From the NCBI GenBank assembly GCA_947089855.1, contig CAMUML010000009.1:1-64000 (forward strand): DNA of 64,000 nucleotides, given 5' to 3'. Shown piece after piece: positions 40,428 through 50,774 of the stretch (its first letter is position 1; each line of letters starts with the position of its first letter). The stretch is from an uncultured Eubacterium sp. (lineage in GTDB: Bacteria; Bacillota; Clostridia; Lachnospirales; Lachnospiraceae). The position numbers were made by a program, and so were the translations under genes. Below the pieces are notes generated by a model, which saw nothing but the letters and a program-made list of their open reading frames with translations, was not told the DNA's origin and ran no database searches.

Positions 40428-40618
40428 GGACGGAAGTTACTATTCACAGCCACCTGAACACCCAGCTGTTCAGGTGGCTGCCAAGCTGATTCAAGAGTGA
40501 GCAGGCTCCAATTTGCAAGGCAAATTCTTTCAATGAGCCTGCGAATGTTACTATTTACAGCCCCATAACTTAGAATGTTTGTCAAGAGCAAATTGGCTGT
40601 GAATAGTAACGGACGGAA
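40428..40618. mobile_element. MITE with 16-bp TIRs and 8-bp duplication
   Basis: The element is 175 bp (40436-40610). Its ends are exact inverted repeats, GTTACTATTCACAGCC (40436-40451) and GGCTGTGAATAGTAAC (40595-40610). GGACGGAA flanks it directly on both sides (40428-40435 and 40611-40618), an 8-bp target duplication. Inside are two strong hairpins: CAGCCACCTGAACA/TGTTCAGGTGGCTG (40447-40480) and GCAGGCTC/GAGCCTGC (40501-40542) with an inner AATTTGC/GCAAATT. A third, direct copy of the terminal motif with one change is at 40547-40562. No coding capacity. It lies between glgB and the large FliK-like gene; the rest of this gap (40254-40427 and 40619-40691) holds only the glgB terminator. Confidence 0.88.
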
Positions 40619-40638
40619 ACGATGGTTACAGGCAATCA

Positions 40639-40680
40639 TAAAAAAACTGCGTGTACCTATCCAGGCACACAGCAGTTTTC
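40639..40680 (-). terminator. glgB terminator
   Basis: AAAACTGC (40643-40650) with GTGT pairs with ACAC and GCAGTTTT (40672-40679), one bulged base. On the minus strand it runs into TTTTTT, 12 bp past the glgB stop. Confidence 0.8.
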
Positions 40681-40691
40681 GGTTGCTCTAT

Positions 40692-42599
40692 TTATACTTT
40701 ATAATTGAATTCAAATATTGCTACCCCATAAGCAGGCAACGGGTATGCAAAGGAATATTCCCTGTCATCGCATTCTGATTTTACAGTCCGGTACCGGACA
40801 GGTTTTGGGTTTCCAGAACCACCGAAACGTTCCTCGTCGCTATTTAAAATCAGCTTGTACGAGCCTTTTGTCGGCGCCCCTACACGGTAATCTTCCCTTG
40901 CTACCGGCGTAAAATTAATGATAAACAGCAAGTTGCGTTTTCCATTTTTGCTCTTACGTACAAAACTAAAAATACTGCGTGAAGCATCGTTTGCATTGAT
41001 CCATTCAAACCCTTGCCAGGAATGGTCCAGCTCATACATGGAAGGGTATTTCCGGTATATATGCATCAATTCCCGGAAGAAATCATGTATCTGCCTATGG
41101 TTTTCTTCTGCCAACAGGAACCAGTCCAGCTCCCGCTCTTCGCTCCATTCCCGAAGCTGTGCAAAATCCTGGCCCATAAATAACAGTTTTTTACCTGGAT
41201 GGCCAATCAAGAAGGCATATCCAGCCATCAGGTTACGGAATTTATCTATGCCAAGTCCAGGCATTTTATTAAGCATCGAGCATTTTAAATGGACTACTTC
41301 ATCATGTGACAGCACCAGGATATATTTTTCCGCCTCATTGTAGCTCATAGCAAATGTCATCTTATTATGGCAGCCTTTTCTAAAATATGGGTCTTGTTTC
41401 ATATAGTCCAGGAAATCATGCATCCATCCCATATTCCATTTAAATGTAAAATTCAGCCCGCCATCCTCTGCCTTGCCGGTAACGTTTGGCCATGCAGTTG
41501 ATTCTTCGGCAATCATAATAGCGCCGCGGTTCCTGCCTGTTAGGGAAGTATTGATGTGTCTGAAAAACTCAATTGCTTCTAAGTTTTTGTTCTCTCCATA
41601 TTTATTTGCCACCCACTGGCCGTCGTTCTTCCCGTAATCCAGATACAGCATAGAAGCCACCGCATCCACCCGCAGCCCGTCTACATGGTAATGCTCAATC
41701 CACATTAAAGCGCTGCCGATCAAGAAATTTTTAACCTCGCTCATCCCATAATTAAAAATCTTGGTACCCCAATCTGGATGTTCGCCCATTCTTGGATCTG
41801 GATATTCATATAACGGGCAGCCGTCAAAATCTGCCAGGCCATGCGCATCCCTTGGGAAATGCGCCGGTACCCAGTCCAAAATAACGCCTATTTTATTGCG
41901 GTGCAGGTAATTTACAAGGTAAGCAAAATCCTCCGGCGTACCGTAACGGGAAGTCGGAGCATAGTAGCCCGTTACCTGGTATCCCCAAGAACCCTCATAT
42001 GGATATTCGGCAATACCCATCAGCTCTACATGGGTATAGCCCATCTCTTTGACATACTCTGCCAGTGCTTTGGCAAATTCCCGGTAACTGTAAAACCCTT
42101 CGTCTTCCCTGCCTGGATGGCGTTTCCAGGAGCCTGGATGCACTTCATAAATCGCCATCGGTTTTTCAAATGGGTCTGTCTGCGCACGTGTTTCCAGCCA
42201 CTGCTGGTCAGACCACTTAAAGTGTGAAATATCGGTTATAATTGATGCGCTCCCCGGCCTTAATTCTGCATAATTTGCATAAGGGTCCGCCTTGTACAGC
42301 CGTTTTCCATCCGGTGTTTCAATTAGGTATTTATACATATCCCCGCATTTTGCACCTGGTATAAACAGTTCATAAATACCCATCTCCACCGGTTCCAGCC
42401 GCTTCATCTCATGGCTGGTTTCATTCCAGCCGTTAAATGTACCAATGACATACACCTTTTTTGCATGCGGCGCCCATACGTCAAATACCGTCCCTTCTTT
42501 TTTATGGACTGTCATTGGATGCGCACCCATCTTCTTATAAATATCGTAATGTGTACTCTGACCGAATAAATACATATCCAGCTCTGTCATGTTTCTCAT
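40692..42599 (-). CDS. glgB: glycogen branching enzyme
   Basis: It cuts alpha-1,4 glucan chains and rejoins them by alpha-1,6 bonds. The 635-residue protein has the CBM48 domain at about 20-120 (FDVWAPHAKKVYVIGTFNGW), a GH13 barrel with GLRVDAVASMLYLDYG, where Asp312 is the nucleophile, IMIAEESTAWP, where Glu365 is the acid/base, and LSHDEVVHLKCS with His432 and Asp433. A C-terminal beta domain ends at EFNYKV. MRNMTELD is the start: CAGGAGGG is 7 bp before ATG 42599. No other glycogen genes are in the window, so polymer synthesis must be encoded elsewhere. Confidence 0.96.
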   Translation of the reverse strand: MRNMTELDMYLFGQSTHYDIYKKMGAHPMTVHKKEGTVFDVWAPHAKKVYVIGTFNGWNETSHEMKRLEPVEMGIYELFIPGAKCGDMYKYLIETPDGKRLYKADPYANYAELRPGSASIITDISHFKWSDQQWLETRAQTDPFEKPMAIYEVHPGSWKRHPGREDEGFYSYREFAKALAEYVKEMGYTHVELMGIAEYPYEGSWGYQVTGYYAPTSRYGTPEDFAYLVNYLHRNKIGVILDWVPAHFPRDAHGLADFDGCPLYEYPDPRMGEHPDWGTKIFNYGMSEVKNFLIGSALMWIEHYHVDGLRVDAVASMLYLDYGKNDGQWVANKYGENKNLEAIEFFRHINTSLTGRNRGAIMIAEESTAWPNVTGKAEDGGLNFTFKWNMGWMHDFLDYMKQDPYFRKGCHNKMTFAMSYNEAEKYILVLSHDEVVHLKCSMLNKMPGLGIDKFRNLMAGYAFLIGHPGKKLLFMGQDFAQLREWSEERELDWFLLAEENHRQIHDFFRELMHIYRKYPSMYELDHSWQGFEWINANDASRSIFSFVRKSKNGKRNLLFIINFTPVAREDYRVGAPTKGSYKLILNSDEERFGGSGNPKPVRYRTVKSECDDREYSFAYPLPAYGVAIFEFNYKV

Positions 42600-42620
42600 G
42601 TAATAACCCTCCTGTTAATT

Positions 42621-45600
42621 CTACTGCTCGAAATCCTTTTCCCGTAAAATAATATAATTGTCATTATTATATCTGGTCGATGTCAAAATGCCCAGCACTT
42701 TTTTTAATGCCCCTTTTTCTGCATTATCAATCGCTTCATCAATTATTTCTTTTACTTCTGTCAGTGTTGTGACATGGTTCAATTTTTGTATACTGCTGAT
42801 ACGTTTGTATAATGCAAGCGTACCCATTTCATCTATATCATAATTCAGGTCATTTGCATATGCCCGGCCAAATTCAACGAGTTCATCGCTTGTAAAAAAC
42901 GGAATGGATATTTTTTCCGTAAATTTTGCTGCAAACGAGCTGTCCCGGTTCAATGCTTTTTGAATACCCTGTTTTGTATCTTCTAAAATATACAGCGTAC
43001 CCGAACGGTCTTTTTCCATGCATTCGGAAAGTTTTACGGCTGTCTCACGGGCAATCTTTCCCGCCGACTCAATGATCAAACAACCGCCGCTAATTTTATC
43101 TGTCAATACGTCCAAATCTTTCTGGTTCAAAGCACTGGCATCAATCCTGCCGATCTTGCCGTTTGGACGCTTCCATTCTTTTTGCAGGACCTTTATAATA
43201 TCCGTAATCAGTACCGTCTTTCCACTTCCGCTGATCCCTTCTACAATAAAATTGCCAGTAATCGAATTTTTATCAAACCGCAGATGATTGGAAACACCTT
43301 CCAACAAATCATATATTTGGGCCTCCATACCGGAAATCGGCACAAAATAGGAAAACACTTGCTTTTGCTCCGGCGTAAGCAGCTTAATCCCTGTATCATC
43401 CGGGCGGAAGCCTGCTGCCTGGGCGGCTGCTTCCATATCTGCTTCCGAAAATTCCTCCATAGATGCCTGAACCTGCGCCTGTGTCCGAAACCTAGGTTTT
43501 CCTGTCAAAGAAGTATGTGTATGTTCCATGTCATCCTGAACTGCCTGTCCTGGCCCTATCTGTGTTGCATCCGGGCCGTTTTCCTGCCTTTGTTCCATGA
43601 TCGAACCTTCTTCCTGTATGCCATACCCTTGCTCCTGCGGCATACTTGCTTCTATCGGCATTTGCGGCTGCATCCCATAGCCTGCGCCATTTCCAGGGCC
43701 AAACCCTTGCGGCTGGAAACTTTCTGGATACGGACTTTCCGGATATGATTCCTGTGGCCTATAACCTGTTTCCATATATGGGCTTTGGCGATACCCTTCT
43801 GCTTGCGGATATTCCCTGTTTTCCATGCCTTGCAGATATGGACTGTCTTCTACCGGTCCATCTTTTGGATATATTCTATTTTCCATTGGCGCCTTTTGGG
43901 GATATATTTTATTTTCTTCCCTTTCATTTTCTGGATATACCTTATTTTCTTCTATCGGCCCATCTTGTAAAAATGCCCTTTCTTCCGCCTGTATGTCTTG
44001 CGGATATGGCTGTTCTTCTGCTGGAACATCTTGTGGATATGGCCTTTCTTCCGTAAAGCCCTTTTGTGGATATACCCTTTGTTCTATCAGACTGTCTTGT
44101 GGATCTATCTTTTCTTTTATTGGACTGTCTTGTGGATCTATCTTTTCTTTTATTGGACTGTCTTGTGGATCTATCTTTTCTTCCTTCTCGCTGTCTTGCG
44201 GATATACCCTTTCTACTATCGGCCTCTCTTCCGGATCTATTTTATTGCCGGACTGGCCATTGTCTGGATATGCCATATTGGCTGCTTGATAGAAAGCATC
44301 ACTTCTTGCTACATCTTGGGCTGTTTTAGATACAGCTTCATCCGGTATTTGCACGTTGTTCGTTTCATCTACATTTCTATCAACCGCTTTCTGGTCAATT
44401 GTAATATCTAACCGGCTGGCCGGCACTGCACGGGTTTTTGCCTCTGGCTGCATACTTGCCTGTTTTTGGCCGGGTTCCTTCATTGGATGCAATTGCTCCT
44501 GTGCCTTTCCACGTGTACCTCTCATTGCCTGCCTAACCCGCTCAATCCCTGTTTCTATATCCGGTTTTTCTGGTACTGTCCGCTGCAAAGCTGCCGCAGC
44601 TGCACCTGTTTGGTTTGGCTGCCTAGCTCCTGGCATCGCTATATCCGCTGCATTTGGCTGCCTACCTCCCGGTATCTGCATACCCATTGGACTTGGCTGT
44701 CCCATTGTAGCTGCCTGCTGGACCTCTGGCCGTCCGCCTGCTAAATTTGCCTGCTGGACCTCTGGCATCTCCATGCCTGCTGTCTGTAGCTTTTCCTCCA
44801 GCATTCCATTGCCTATTGGCTGTTGCTTTCCTGTGATTTCTGGCTGGATTCCTGTTGCCGCCCCCATAACGGCTGAATCCATGCCTAATACTTGCTGCTG
44901 CATACCTGTTCTTACCTTTGGGCTTTCTTGCCGGATCCCAGCTCCTGCCTTCATTGCCTGCTTCACACGCTGAATCCCTGTTTCCATACCCAATGGCTCT
45001 TCCTGCATTCCATGCCCTGGCTCCATGCCCTGTACCTCACTTTGGAATCCTTGTCCAGATTCCATCCTTATTTCCTGAAATCCTTCTCCTGCCCCCATTC
45101 CCCGTCTATCCTGGATTTCCTGTCCTGTTCCTGCCCTTTCCTGGATCCTTGTATCCATTCCACTGGAATAGCTGCCCATCTGCGGCAACGCAGCGGATCC
45201 CTGTGCTGCCAGCAGTTCCTCTGTCAATATTGGCAGTTCCTGTGTTGGGTCTGCCGGCACATATACCTGCAGATCCTGCTCCTGCCCTTTTGCAAGTAAA
45301 CTGTCAATCTGAGACTGGAGCAACTGGTTCATACCTGCAATGATCCTGCTGGCCTCATCTATGTCGCTTTGCACCGCACCGTAGCCTTGCAGCCCTTGCG
45401 ATGCTTCTGCCGGAAACTGTGGAATAAGTTCCTTCAAACGTTCCACCAAATGTTCCGCCTGTTCCAAAACTACCCCATTTTCCGCTTCCAACCCAGAATT
45501 GCCAGCACTTTGCAGTGTTTCCTGCGCTGCCTGCTTTGTCTTTTCCCAATCCGACAAGATCTCCCCCAGGCTCTTCCTGCTTTCTGTTACTGGGGTTTCA

Positions 45601-46805
45601 TCCTGCTGTACTGGCACATATGGATAAGGAAGTGGAAAATGCGGAAAACCTTCCACTATTTTTTTAATATGCTCCATTGCATTGGATGCATGATCCTGCG
45701 CTGGCGCATTATTATACGGATCTATGCCGCTGTTTATGGGCAAATCGGCTGGCCCATTTGGATTTTCCTGGCCATCTGCCTGCAAATTGCCATTTTCATA
45801 TAACTGGCCGCTTGCTGGCATCCCTGCTGGATTTGCAGCATATGCTTCTCCTGCTGCCCCCGTTTGGCTGCCCGCTGCTGTATCTTGCCCACCGGCTAGG
45901 TATTGCTGGCCGGGGGCTATGGCTTCCTGCCCGGACGGGTATAACTGGCCATCCGCTTCCATTTGGCCGCTTATTATATTGCTTTCCTGCCCCTGTACAT
46001 AAAATTGCCCTGCCTGCGGTACCCCGCCAGATATTGGCATCTGCCCTGCTTGCGGGATCTTGCTGGCGGCCGGTATCTGCCCTGCCTGCGGTACCCCGCC
46101 AGATATTGGCATCTGCCCCGTCTGCGGAATCTTGCCAGTGATCGGTATATCTGGCCTTACTTCAATAACACCAGCCCGTTTTTGCCGGAACAAACGATAT
46201 TTTTCTTCCTGCGACCTTGTCAGGGGCTGGTAATTCATTTTTAATTCGAGCGCTTTTTCTACATAAATCCCATCTCCAAACCATAAAATCAATTCGTCAC
46301 AAGCTTCCACACATCGTTCAGGATGATTGGCTTTATGGTATAAAAAAGCAAGTTCATATGCCCATTCCTCAGAATACTCCTGTTCCTTTAATTCCTCTAG
46401 AATGTGTATCTGGTCTTCGTACGGAAGGCCCTGTGCTGCTGTCATTTTATATTTTAAGACATATTTTAAATTATCATGCGGCGCAATATCGACAAATTCA
46501 TCATAATATTCCTGTGCATCTTCAAAATTCCCTGTCTTAATTGCGATTTCAGCCAGACGATAAATGATATTCCTTCCAATTGGGGACTTATCGTATGCCA
46601 TAAGCAGTATTTCTTTACTTTCATCATACCGCCCCACCTGTTCAAAAACTTCGCCAGCCAGCACCAGAGCGTTTAGGTTACGAATTTTGCGCCAGTTAAT
46701 TGTTTCTGCAATTTCTGCTGCCGCATCATATTTACGCTCATTGACCAGCGACTTCATCTCGTCAACTTTCAGTTTAAACTCGTATTTATCCACGCCCGCC
46801 ACCAT
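42621..46805 (-). CDS. giant TPR / low-complexity / ATPase protein
   Basis: A 1,394-residue cytosolic protein. The N-terminal 230 residues are TPR-like helices (AAEIAETINWRKIRNLNALV, then RYDESKEILLMAYDKSPIG, then NFEDAQEYYDEFVDIAPHDN). Residues about 230-1080 are low complexity, rich in Gln, Pro, Gly and Met, with several repeat types, including GQMPISGGVPQAGQ early and IDPQDSPIKEK in tandem near 870-910. The C-terminal part (about 1150-1394) is an ATPase: Walker A is VEGISGSGKTVLIT (about 1187-1200) and ISGGCLIIESAGKI is the Walker B region, which lacks the usual Asp. The start is ATG 46805 or GTG 46793 (VDKYEFKLK), and neither has a standard ribosome site. It is 21 bp upstream of glgB. I know of similar TPR-led proteins in related genomes, all without function. 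Confidence 0.8.
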   Translation of the reverse strand: MVAGVDKYEFKLKVDEMKSLVNERKYDAAAEIAETINWRKIRNLNALVLAGEVFEQVGRYDESKEILLMAYDKSPIGRNIIYRLAEIAIKTGNFEDAQEYYDEFVDIAPHDNLKYVLKYKMTAAQGLPYEDQIHILEELKEQEYSEEWAYELAFLYHKANHPERCVEACDELILWFGDGIYVEKALELKMNYQPLTRSQEEKYRLFRQKRAGVIEVRPDIPITGKIPQTGQMPISGGVPQAGQIPAASKIPQAGQMPISGGVPQAGQFYVQGQESNIISGQMEADGQLYPSGQEAIAPGQQYLAGGQDTAAGSQTGAAGEAYAANPAGMPASGQLYENGNLQADGQENPNGPADLPINSGIDPYNNAPAQDHASNAMEHIKKIVEGFPHFPLPYPYVPVQQDETPVTESRKSLGEILSDWEKTKQAAQETLQSAGNSGLEAENGVVLEQAEHLVERLKELIPQFPAEASQGLQGYGAVQSDIDEASRIIAGMNQLLQSQIDSLLAKGQEQDLQVYVPADPTQELPILTEELLAAQGSAALPQMGSYSSGMDTRIQERAGTGQEIQDRRGMGAGEGFQEIRMESGQGFQSEVQGMEPGHGMQEEPLGMETGIQRVKQAMKAGAGIRQESPKVRTGMQQQVLGMDSAVMGAATGIQPEITGKQQPIGNGMLEEKLQTAGMEMPEVQQANLAGGRPEVQQAATMGQPSPMGMQIPGGRQPNAADIAMPGARQPNQTGAAAAALQRTVPEKPDIETGIERVRQAMRGTRGKAQEQLHPMKEPGQKQASMQPEAKTRAVPASRLDITIDQKAVDRNVDETNNVQIPDEAVSKTAQDVARSDAFYQAANMAYPDNGQSGNKIDPEERPIVERVYPQDSEKEEKIDPQDSPIKEKIDPQDSPIKEKIDPQDSLIEQRVYPQKGFTEERPYPQDVPAEEQPYPQDIQAEERAFLQDGPIEENKVYPENEREENKIYPQKAPMENRIYPKDGPVEDSPYLQGMENREYPQAEGYRQSPYMETGYRPQESYPESPYPESFQPQGFGPGNGAGYGMQPQMPIEASMPQEQGYGIQEEGSIMEQRQENGPDATQIGPGQAVQDDMEHTHTSLTGKPRFRTQAQVQASMEEFSEADMEAAAQAAGFRPDDTGIKLLTPEQKQVFSYFVPISGMEAQIYDLLEGVSNHLRFDKNSITGNFIVEGISGSGKTVLITDIIKVLQKEWKRPNGKIGRIDASALNQKDLDVLTDKISGGCLIIESAGKIARETAVKLSECMEKDRSGTLYILEDTKQGIQKALNRDSSFAAKFTEKISIPFFTSDELVEFGRAYANDLNYDIDEMGTLALYKRISSIQKLNHVTTLTEVKEIIDEAIDNAEKGALKKVLGILTSTRYNNDNYIILREKDFEQ
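44091..44182 (-). repeat. 33-bp tandem repeat inside the giant TPR gene
   Basis: Two identical 33-bp units (44091-44123 and 44124-44156) and a third partial one (44157-44182) encode IDPQDSPIKEK repeats. Degenerate copies of the same YPQ/DPQ pattern run on either side (about 43800-44240). Identity at the DNA level indicates recent slippage, so copy number may vary between strains. Confidence 0.85.
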
Positions 46806-46857
46806 CTATATCTAATAAGGAGGAATGGCCTGCCATCCCTGCTGCCTGTTGCCAGTT

Positions 46858-46950
46858 CTTATACTTCAGACCGCCAGATATACAATCATGTAACCAGGAA
46901 AGTGCCTGGCTGGCGGCCTGAAGCCGGGTTATACTGTAAATAAAACCCTA
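46858..46950. repeat. dispersed hairpin element, copy A
   Basis: CTTCAG-A-CCGCCAG (46864-46877) pairs with CTGGCGG-C-CTGAAG (46910-46923), with an inner hairpin CCAGG/CCTGG. TTATACT precedes it and GGGTTATACTGTAAAT follows, in turn closed by AACCC. Copy B (50775-50860) shares most of this. It lies in the 262-bp gap upstream of the giant TPR gene. A ribosome site (AAGGAGG) at 46817-46823 on the plus strand precedes only a 22-codon frame, which I do not call. Confidence 0.7.
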
Positions 46951-47067
46951 AGATTAAGGAACCTGCACATAACATACGAAGATTACACATACCGCAGATT
47001 CCTATTGAAAACATAAACACCGTTATTAGTTTACCATAGGTGGGCGCTCCTGTCAAAAAACTACTGG

Positions 47068-48426
47068 TTAATTTTGCATTTCCTGTGCAGGCACCTCCTT
47101 TTTCCGGTGCGTTTCCTCCAGTTCTTTATCATCCGCATATTTGCCATACCAAAGTTCGTTGCTGCCAGGCTCTACGCCGGTTGCTTTGATATAAACGTCC
47201 GTTTCCATCGGCATCTCTTTTTTTGACAAAAAGAAATGGATCGTTTTTTGGACAATATAATATATCACAGCAAATACCGGGCAGCCAAGCACCATCCCCA
47301 TCACACCGAACATGCCGCTGCCTACCAGAATCGCAAACATTACCCAAAATGAAGATAACCCAGTAGAATCACCCAAAATCTTTGGCCCAATAATATTGCC
47401 GTCTACCTGCTGCAGTACCAATACAAAGATCACAAAATACAATGCATATAATGGATCCGCCAACAAAATTAAAAACGCGCTCGGGATTGCCCCAATGATC
47501 GGCCCAAAAAATGGTATTACATTCGTAACTCCCACAATCACGCTGACCAGCAGCGCATATGGCATTTTAATGATCGTTAACCCAACATACGCTATGATCC
47601 CGATAATTAATGAATCCAGCATTTTTCCTTTGATAAAGCCACCGAACACAACATTGCTTGTATGAAAAAGCTGTATCACCTGGTTTGCAGCGCGTGCCGG
47701 CAGCAATGCAAAAATAATCTTTTTCGACTGCCCTTCAAAATTTTCTTTTTCACACATTGCGTAGATAGACACGATCAGCCCAATAATGATATTTTTAAAA
47801 GCAACCAGCACATTTATAACACCGTTAGTAAATGAAATTACATAATCTTTTGTCTGCGGAAGCAGTGAATTTTCCAAAAAATCTTGAAGCCAGTCTACAA
47901 AAATCATCAGGTTTTCTTCGATCATCTGCACAATTTCATGGTTTCCAAACTGCCAGTCATCCATAAGTTTTACTAACATCGTAATCTGCCCTGGCAGCGT
48001 ATCGACCAAATGTGAAATATTTTCGGATAACTGTGGGATGACCATTGATAAGAGCATGGCAATTATCAAAAGAAATACAAGGACTGCCAAAATACTGGAA
48101 ACCGTACGGATCAAACGGCGGAATTTTTGTTTTCCGCCCATATACGCCACCAGCTTCGTTAGCCGCCGCTCGAAAAACATCATGATCGGGTTGATCAGGT
48201 AGCCGATTGCCAGCCCATATAAAATGGGCTGTGCAATCCCGACAAACATATTAATTCCACCTTTAATTGATTCAAACCGGAACAATAGGCATACAACCAA
48301 TATACAACAGCAGAACACAATAAAGAAAATCAGCCCCATTGCCAGATAAGGCCGTATATTCCAATCCGAATCTGCCCCAAACCGATGCTGCTTTTTTTGT
48401 TTTACGTTTATTTTTTCTTCTTCCAT
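47068..48426 (-). CDS. AI-2E family transporter
   Basis: A 452-residue polytopic membrane protein of the AI-2E (UPF0118, PerM-like) family, which exports small molecules and in some members ions. Eight hydrophobic segments are visible, starting MGLIFFIVFCCCILVVCLLF near residue 30. The family signature region is GGFIKGKMLDSLIIGIIAY (about 265-283) followed by GVTNVIPFFGPIIGAIPSAF (about 300-320) and FGVMGMVLGCPVFAVIYYIV near 385. A charged tail follows the last helix. Substrate cannot be told; the name is historical. It is 34 bp downstream of the hydratase gene and likely in the same transcript. Confidence 0.9.
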   Translation of the reverse strand: MEEEKINVKQKKQHRFGADSDWNIRPYLAMGLIFFIVFCCCILVVCLLFRFESIKGGINMFVGIAQPILYGLAIGYLINPIMMFFERRLTKLVAYMGGKQKFRRLIRTVSSILAVLVFLLIIAMLLSMVIPQLSENISHLVDTLPGQITMLVKLMDDWQFGNHEIVQMIEENLMIFVDWLQDFLENSLLPQTKDYVISFTNGVINVLVAFKNIIIGLIVSIYAMCEKENFEGQSKKIIFALLPARAANQVIQLFHTSNVVFGGFIKGKMLDSLIIGIIAYVGLTIIKMPYALLVSVIVGVTNVIPFFGPIIGAIPSAFLILLADPLYALYFVIFVLVLQQVDGNIIGPKILGDSTGLSSFWVMFAILVGSGMFGVMGMVLGCPVFAVIYYIVQKTIHFFLSKKEMPMETDVYIKATGVEPGSNELWYGKYADDKELEETHRKKEVPAQEMQN

Positions 48427-48460
48427 AGTTTCTGCTCCGTTTTGCCGCTGTAAAATACGG

Positions 48461-50746
48461 TTAAATACTGTTAAAATTAATCAGGCAGCCTTTTAAGATA
48501 ATTTCGCGTTCGTCGTCGGTCAGTTCGCCGAAAGACATAGAAAATTCCTGCATGCTGCTGCCTTTTACCGCATAGGCTGTAATATCGGACGCTTTTTCTT
48601 CCACTGCCTTGCGGATATTTGGCAAGAATAAATAGTCGCCATTTTTAAACGGCAGATCCCCTTGCGCAATCAGCAACGGAAGCATGCCCCAGTTGATCAG
48701 ATTGGAACGGTACCGCTTTGTCGCATATTCATTTGCAATATTTGCCCATCCGCCCAATACTTTCTGGCAGGACGCTGCCTGTTCACGTGCAGACCCGTCG
48801 CCCGGCTTTACAGCAAAAATAGTGCTTCCAATACCAGTATTCTTTTCGTTTGCATCCGGAAATTTCTGTAAGATCACATCCACTGCATCTTTTAATTCCG
48901 GCAATACCTCATATGGCTGGCCGCCTGCTTCCCTTGCCTGCTCTGCCTTTTGCACTTCCTTTGCACGGCCTACATATGCAGGGTCTTTCCTGGACAGTGT
49001 AAACTCAGCCAGGCCTAGCGGGTTGGAACGGTAAGAAGACGTTTCCCCTGACGGGATAAGTTCGTCTGTTGTTGTAACCGGGTCGTGTATTTCCGATACT
49101 ACTTTTAATACCAAATGTTCTGTCAAAGCTGGCATTGCAGGCCAGTCCTTAATATTCGGGCCCATTTTCACCTGCACGGAAGTATCTGCTTTGCCGTGGC
49201 TGTCAAAAACACGTTTTTCATAAATGGACTGATCAAAGAAATATTTCGGTTTTGTAAAATTCACATCCATATCTGCCGCAGAGGTTAAATAGCCCTTATT
49301 AGCTGCTGTTGCCGCGATCGACCGTGCATCCATCAATGCAACCGAAGCAATCTGCCCGCTTTGTACTTTGGATCCTTCCCGGTTCGGGAAATTACGGGTC
49401 GAATGGCGGATAGAAAAACCGTTATTCGCAGGCGTATCCCCAGCGCCAAAACAAGGCCCGCAAAATGCGGTTTTCATAACGCCGCCTGCCGCCATGATCT
49501 TTGCTGCCGCACCATTTCGCACCAGTTCCATATATACCGGCATACTGGCTGGATATACGCTTAATGTAAACTCGTCCGCACCAATGCCTGCACCGTCTAA
49601 AATATCTGCCGCATCACAGATATTTTCAAATCCGCCGCCTGCACAGCCTGCAATAATCCCCTGGTCTACATATAGTTTGCCATTACGCACTTTATCCTTT
49701 AAATGTAACGAAACTGCACCATTAAAACTTACTTGCGCCTTCTTTTCACAATCATCCAAAATATCCATTAAGTTCGCATTTAACTCTGCAATTGTATATG
49801 CATTGCTCGGATGGAACGGCATAGCGATCATAGGTTCAATTGTATCTAGGTTCAGCTCGATCATGCCATCGTAATAAGCAGCCTGCCCTGGTTTTAATTC
49901 TTTATAATCTTCTGCCCTGCCGTGGATTTCATAAAATTCCTTTACCTGGCTGTCCGTCTGCCAGATCGAGGATAAGCAAGTCGTCTCAGTTGTCATCACA
50001 TCGACGCCGATCCGGTAGTCCACACTCAGGTTTGCGACGCCTGGGCCTACAAACTCCATGACTTTATTTTTAACATAGCCATTTGCAAATACTTCCTTTA
50101 TAATTGCGATTGCTATATCCTGTGGGCCAACGCCTTTTTGTGGCTTTCCAGTCAGGTAAACTCCGACAACGCCCGGCATATTAATATCATATGTCTGGTT
50201 GAGCAGCTGTTTTACAAGTTCTGGCCCGCCTTCGCCCATTGCCATTGTGCCAAGCGCACCGTAACGGGTATGGGAATCCGAGCCCAAGATCATTTTGCCC
50301 CCGCCAGCCATCATTTCCCGTGCAAACTGATGGATCACTGCCTGATGGGGCGGCACATAAATTCCGCCATAACGTTTTGCACAAGATAATCCAAACATAT
50401 GGTCGTCTTCATTGATCGTCCCGCCAACTGCACACAGGCTATTATGGCAGTTTGTCAGCACATAAGGGATGGGAAATTTTTCTAACCCGGAAGCACGAGC
50501 CGTCTGTATAATTCCAACAAACGTAATATCATGGGAAGCCAGCTTATCAAATTTAATCTGGAGTTTATCCATATTTCCAGAAGTATTATGCCCTTCTAAA
50601 ATATGGTAGGCAATCGTCTGTGCCTTTGCCTGCTGTTTTGAGATTTCCACGCCTGCCTTTGCTTTTAGCATTTCATCCGCCTGTGGGGTATCTTCTATTA
50701 GATCGGTACCATTTACCAGATATACCCCATGTTCGTATAATTTCAT
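48461..50746 (-). CDS. aconitase-family hydratase
   Basis: A 761-residue [4Fe-4S] hydro-lyase of the aconitase superfamily. I chose ATG 50746 ([13 protein letters not shown]), which has CAGGAGGG 7 bp upstream. Family marks: [20 protein letters not shown] (residues 152-171), [39 protein letters not shown] and [11 protein letters not shown], which carry cluster cysteines and substrate arginines, and [20 protein letters not shown] in the swivel domain. Lachnospiraceae often have this single aconitase-like hydratase, acting in glutamate synthesis through citrate; related members act on other acids (methylaconitate, homoaconitate), so acnA or acnB is not asserted. Copy B of the hairpin element lies at its start. 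Confidence 0.93.
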   Translation of the reverse strand: MKLYEHGVYLVNGTDLIEDTPQADEMLKAKAGVEISKQQAKAQTIAYHILEGHNTSGNMDKLQIKFDKLASHDITFVGIIQTARASGLEKFPIPYVLTNCHNSLCAVGGTINEDDHMFGLSCAKRYGGIYVPPHQAVIHQFAREMMAGGGKMILGSDSHTRYGALGTMAMGEGGPELVKQLLNQTYDINMPGVVGVYLTGKPQKGVGPQDIAIAIIKEVFANGYVKNKVMEFVGPGVANLSVDYRIGVDVMTTETTCLSSIWQTDSQVKEFYEIHGRAEDYKELKPGQAAYYDGMIELNLDTIEPMIAMPFHPSNAYTIAELNANLMDILDDCEKKAQVSFNGAVSLHLKDKVRNGKLYVDQGIIAGCAGGGFENICDAADILDGAGIGADEFTLSVYPASMPVYMELVRNGAAAKIMAAGGVMKTAFCGPCFGAGDTPANNGFSIRHSTRNFPNREGSKVQSGQIASVALMDARSIAATAANKGYLTSAADMDVNFTKPKYFFDQSIYEKRVFDSHGKADTSVQVKMGPNIKDWPAMPALTEHLVLKVVSEIHDPVTTTDELIPSGETSSYRSNPLGLAEFTLSRKDPAYVGRAKEVQKAEQAREAGGQPYEVLPELKDAVDVILQKFPDANEKNTGIGSTIFAVKPGDGSAREQAASCQKVLGGWANIANEYATKRYRSNLINWGMLPLLIAQGDLPFKNGDYLFLPNIRKAVEEKASDITAYAVKGSSMQEFSMSFGELTDDEREIILKGCLINFNSI

Positions 50747-50774
50747 TTTATACCCTCCTGTCTTCCTATATATT

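Noticed and set aside
40226-40639. 137-codon minus-strand frame across the MITE
   Set aside because: It reads through inverted repeats and hairpins of the element; no ribosome site.
43182-46244. Many plus-strand frames opposite the giant TPR gene
   Set aside because: Mirror frames of a repetitive, stop-poor sequence.
46827-46895. 22-codon plus-strand frame behind a perfect AAGGAGG
   Set aside because: Too short, no promoter in sight, and the AAGGAGG is probably accidental, although curiously it faces a gene that lacks its own site.
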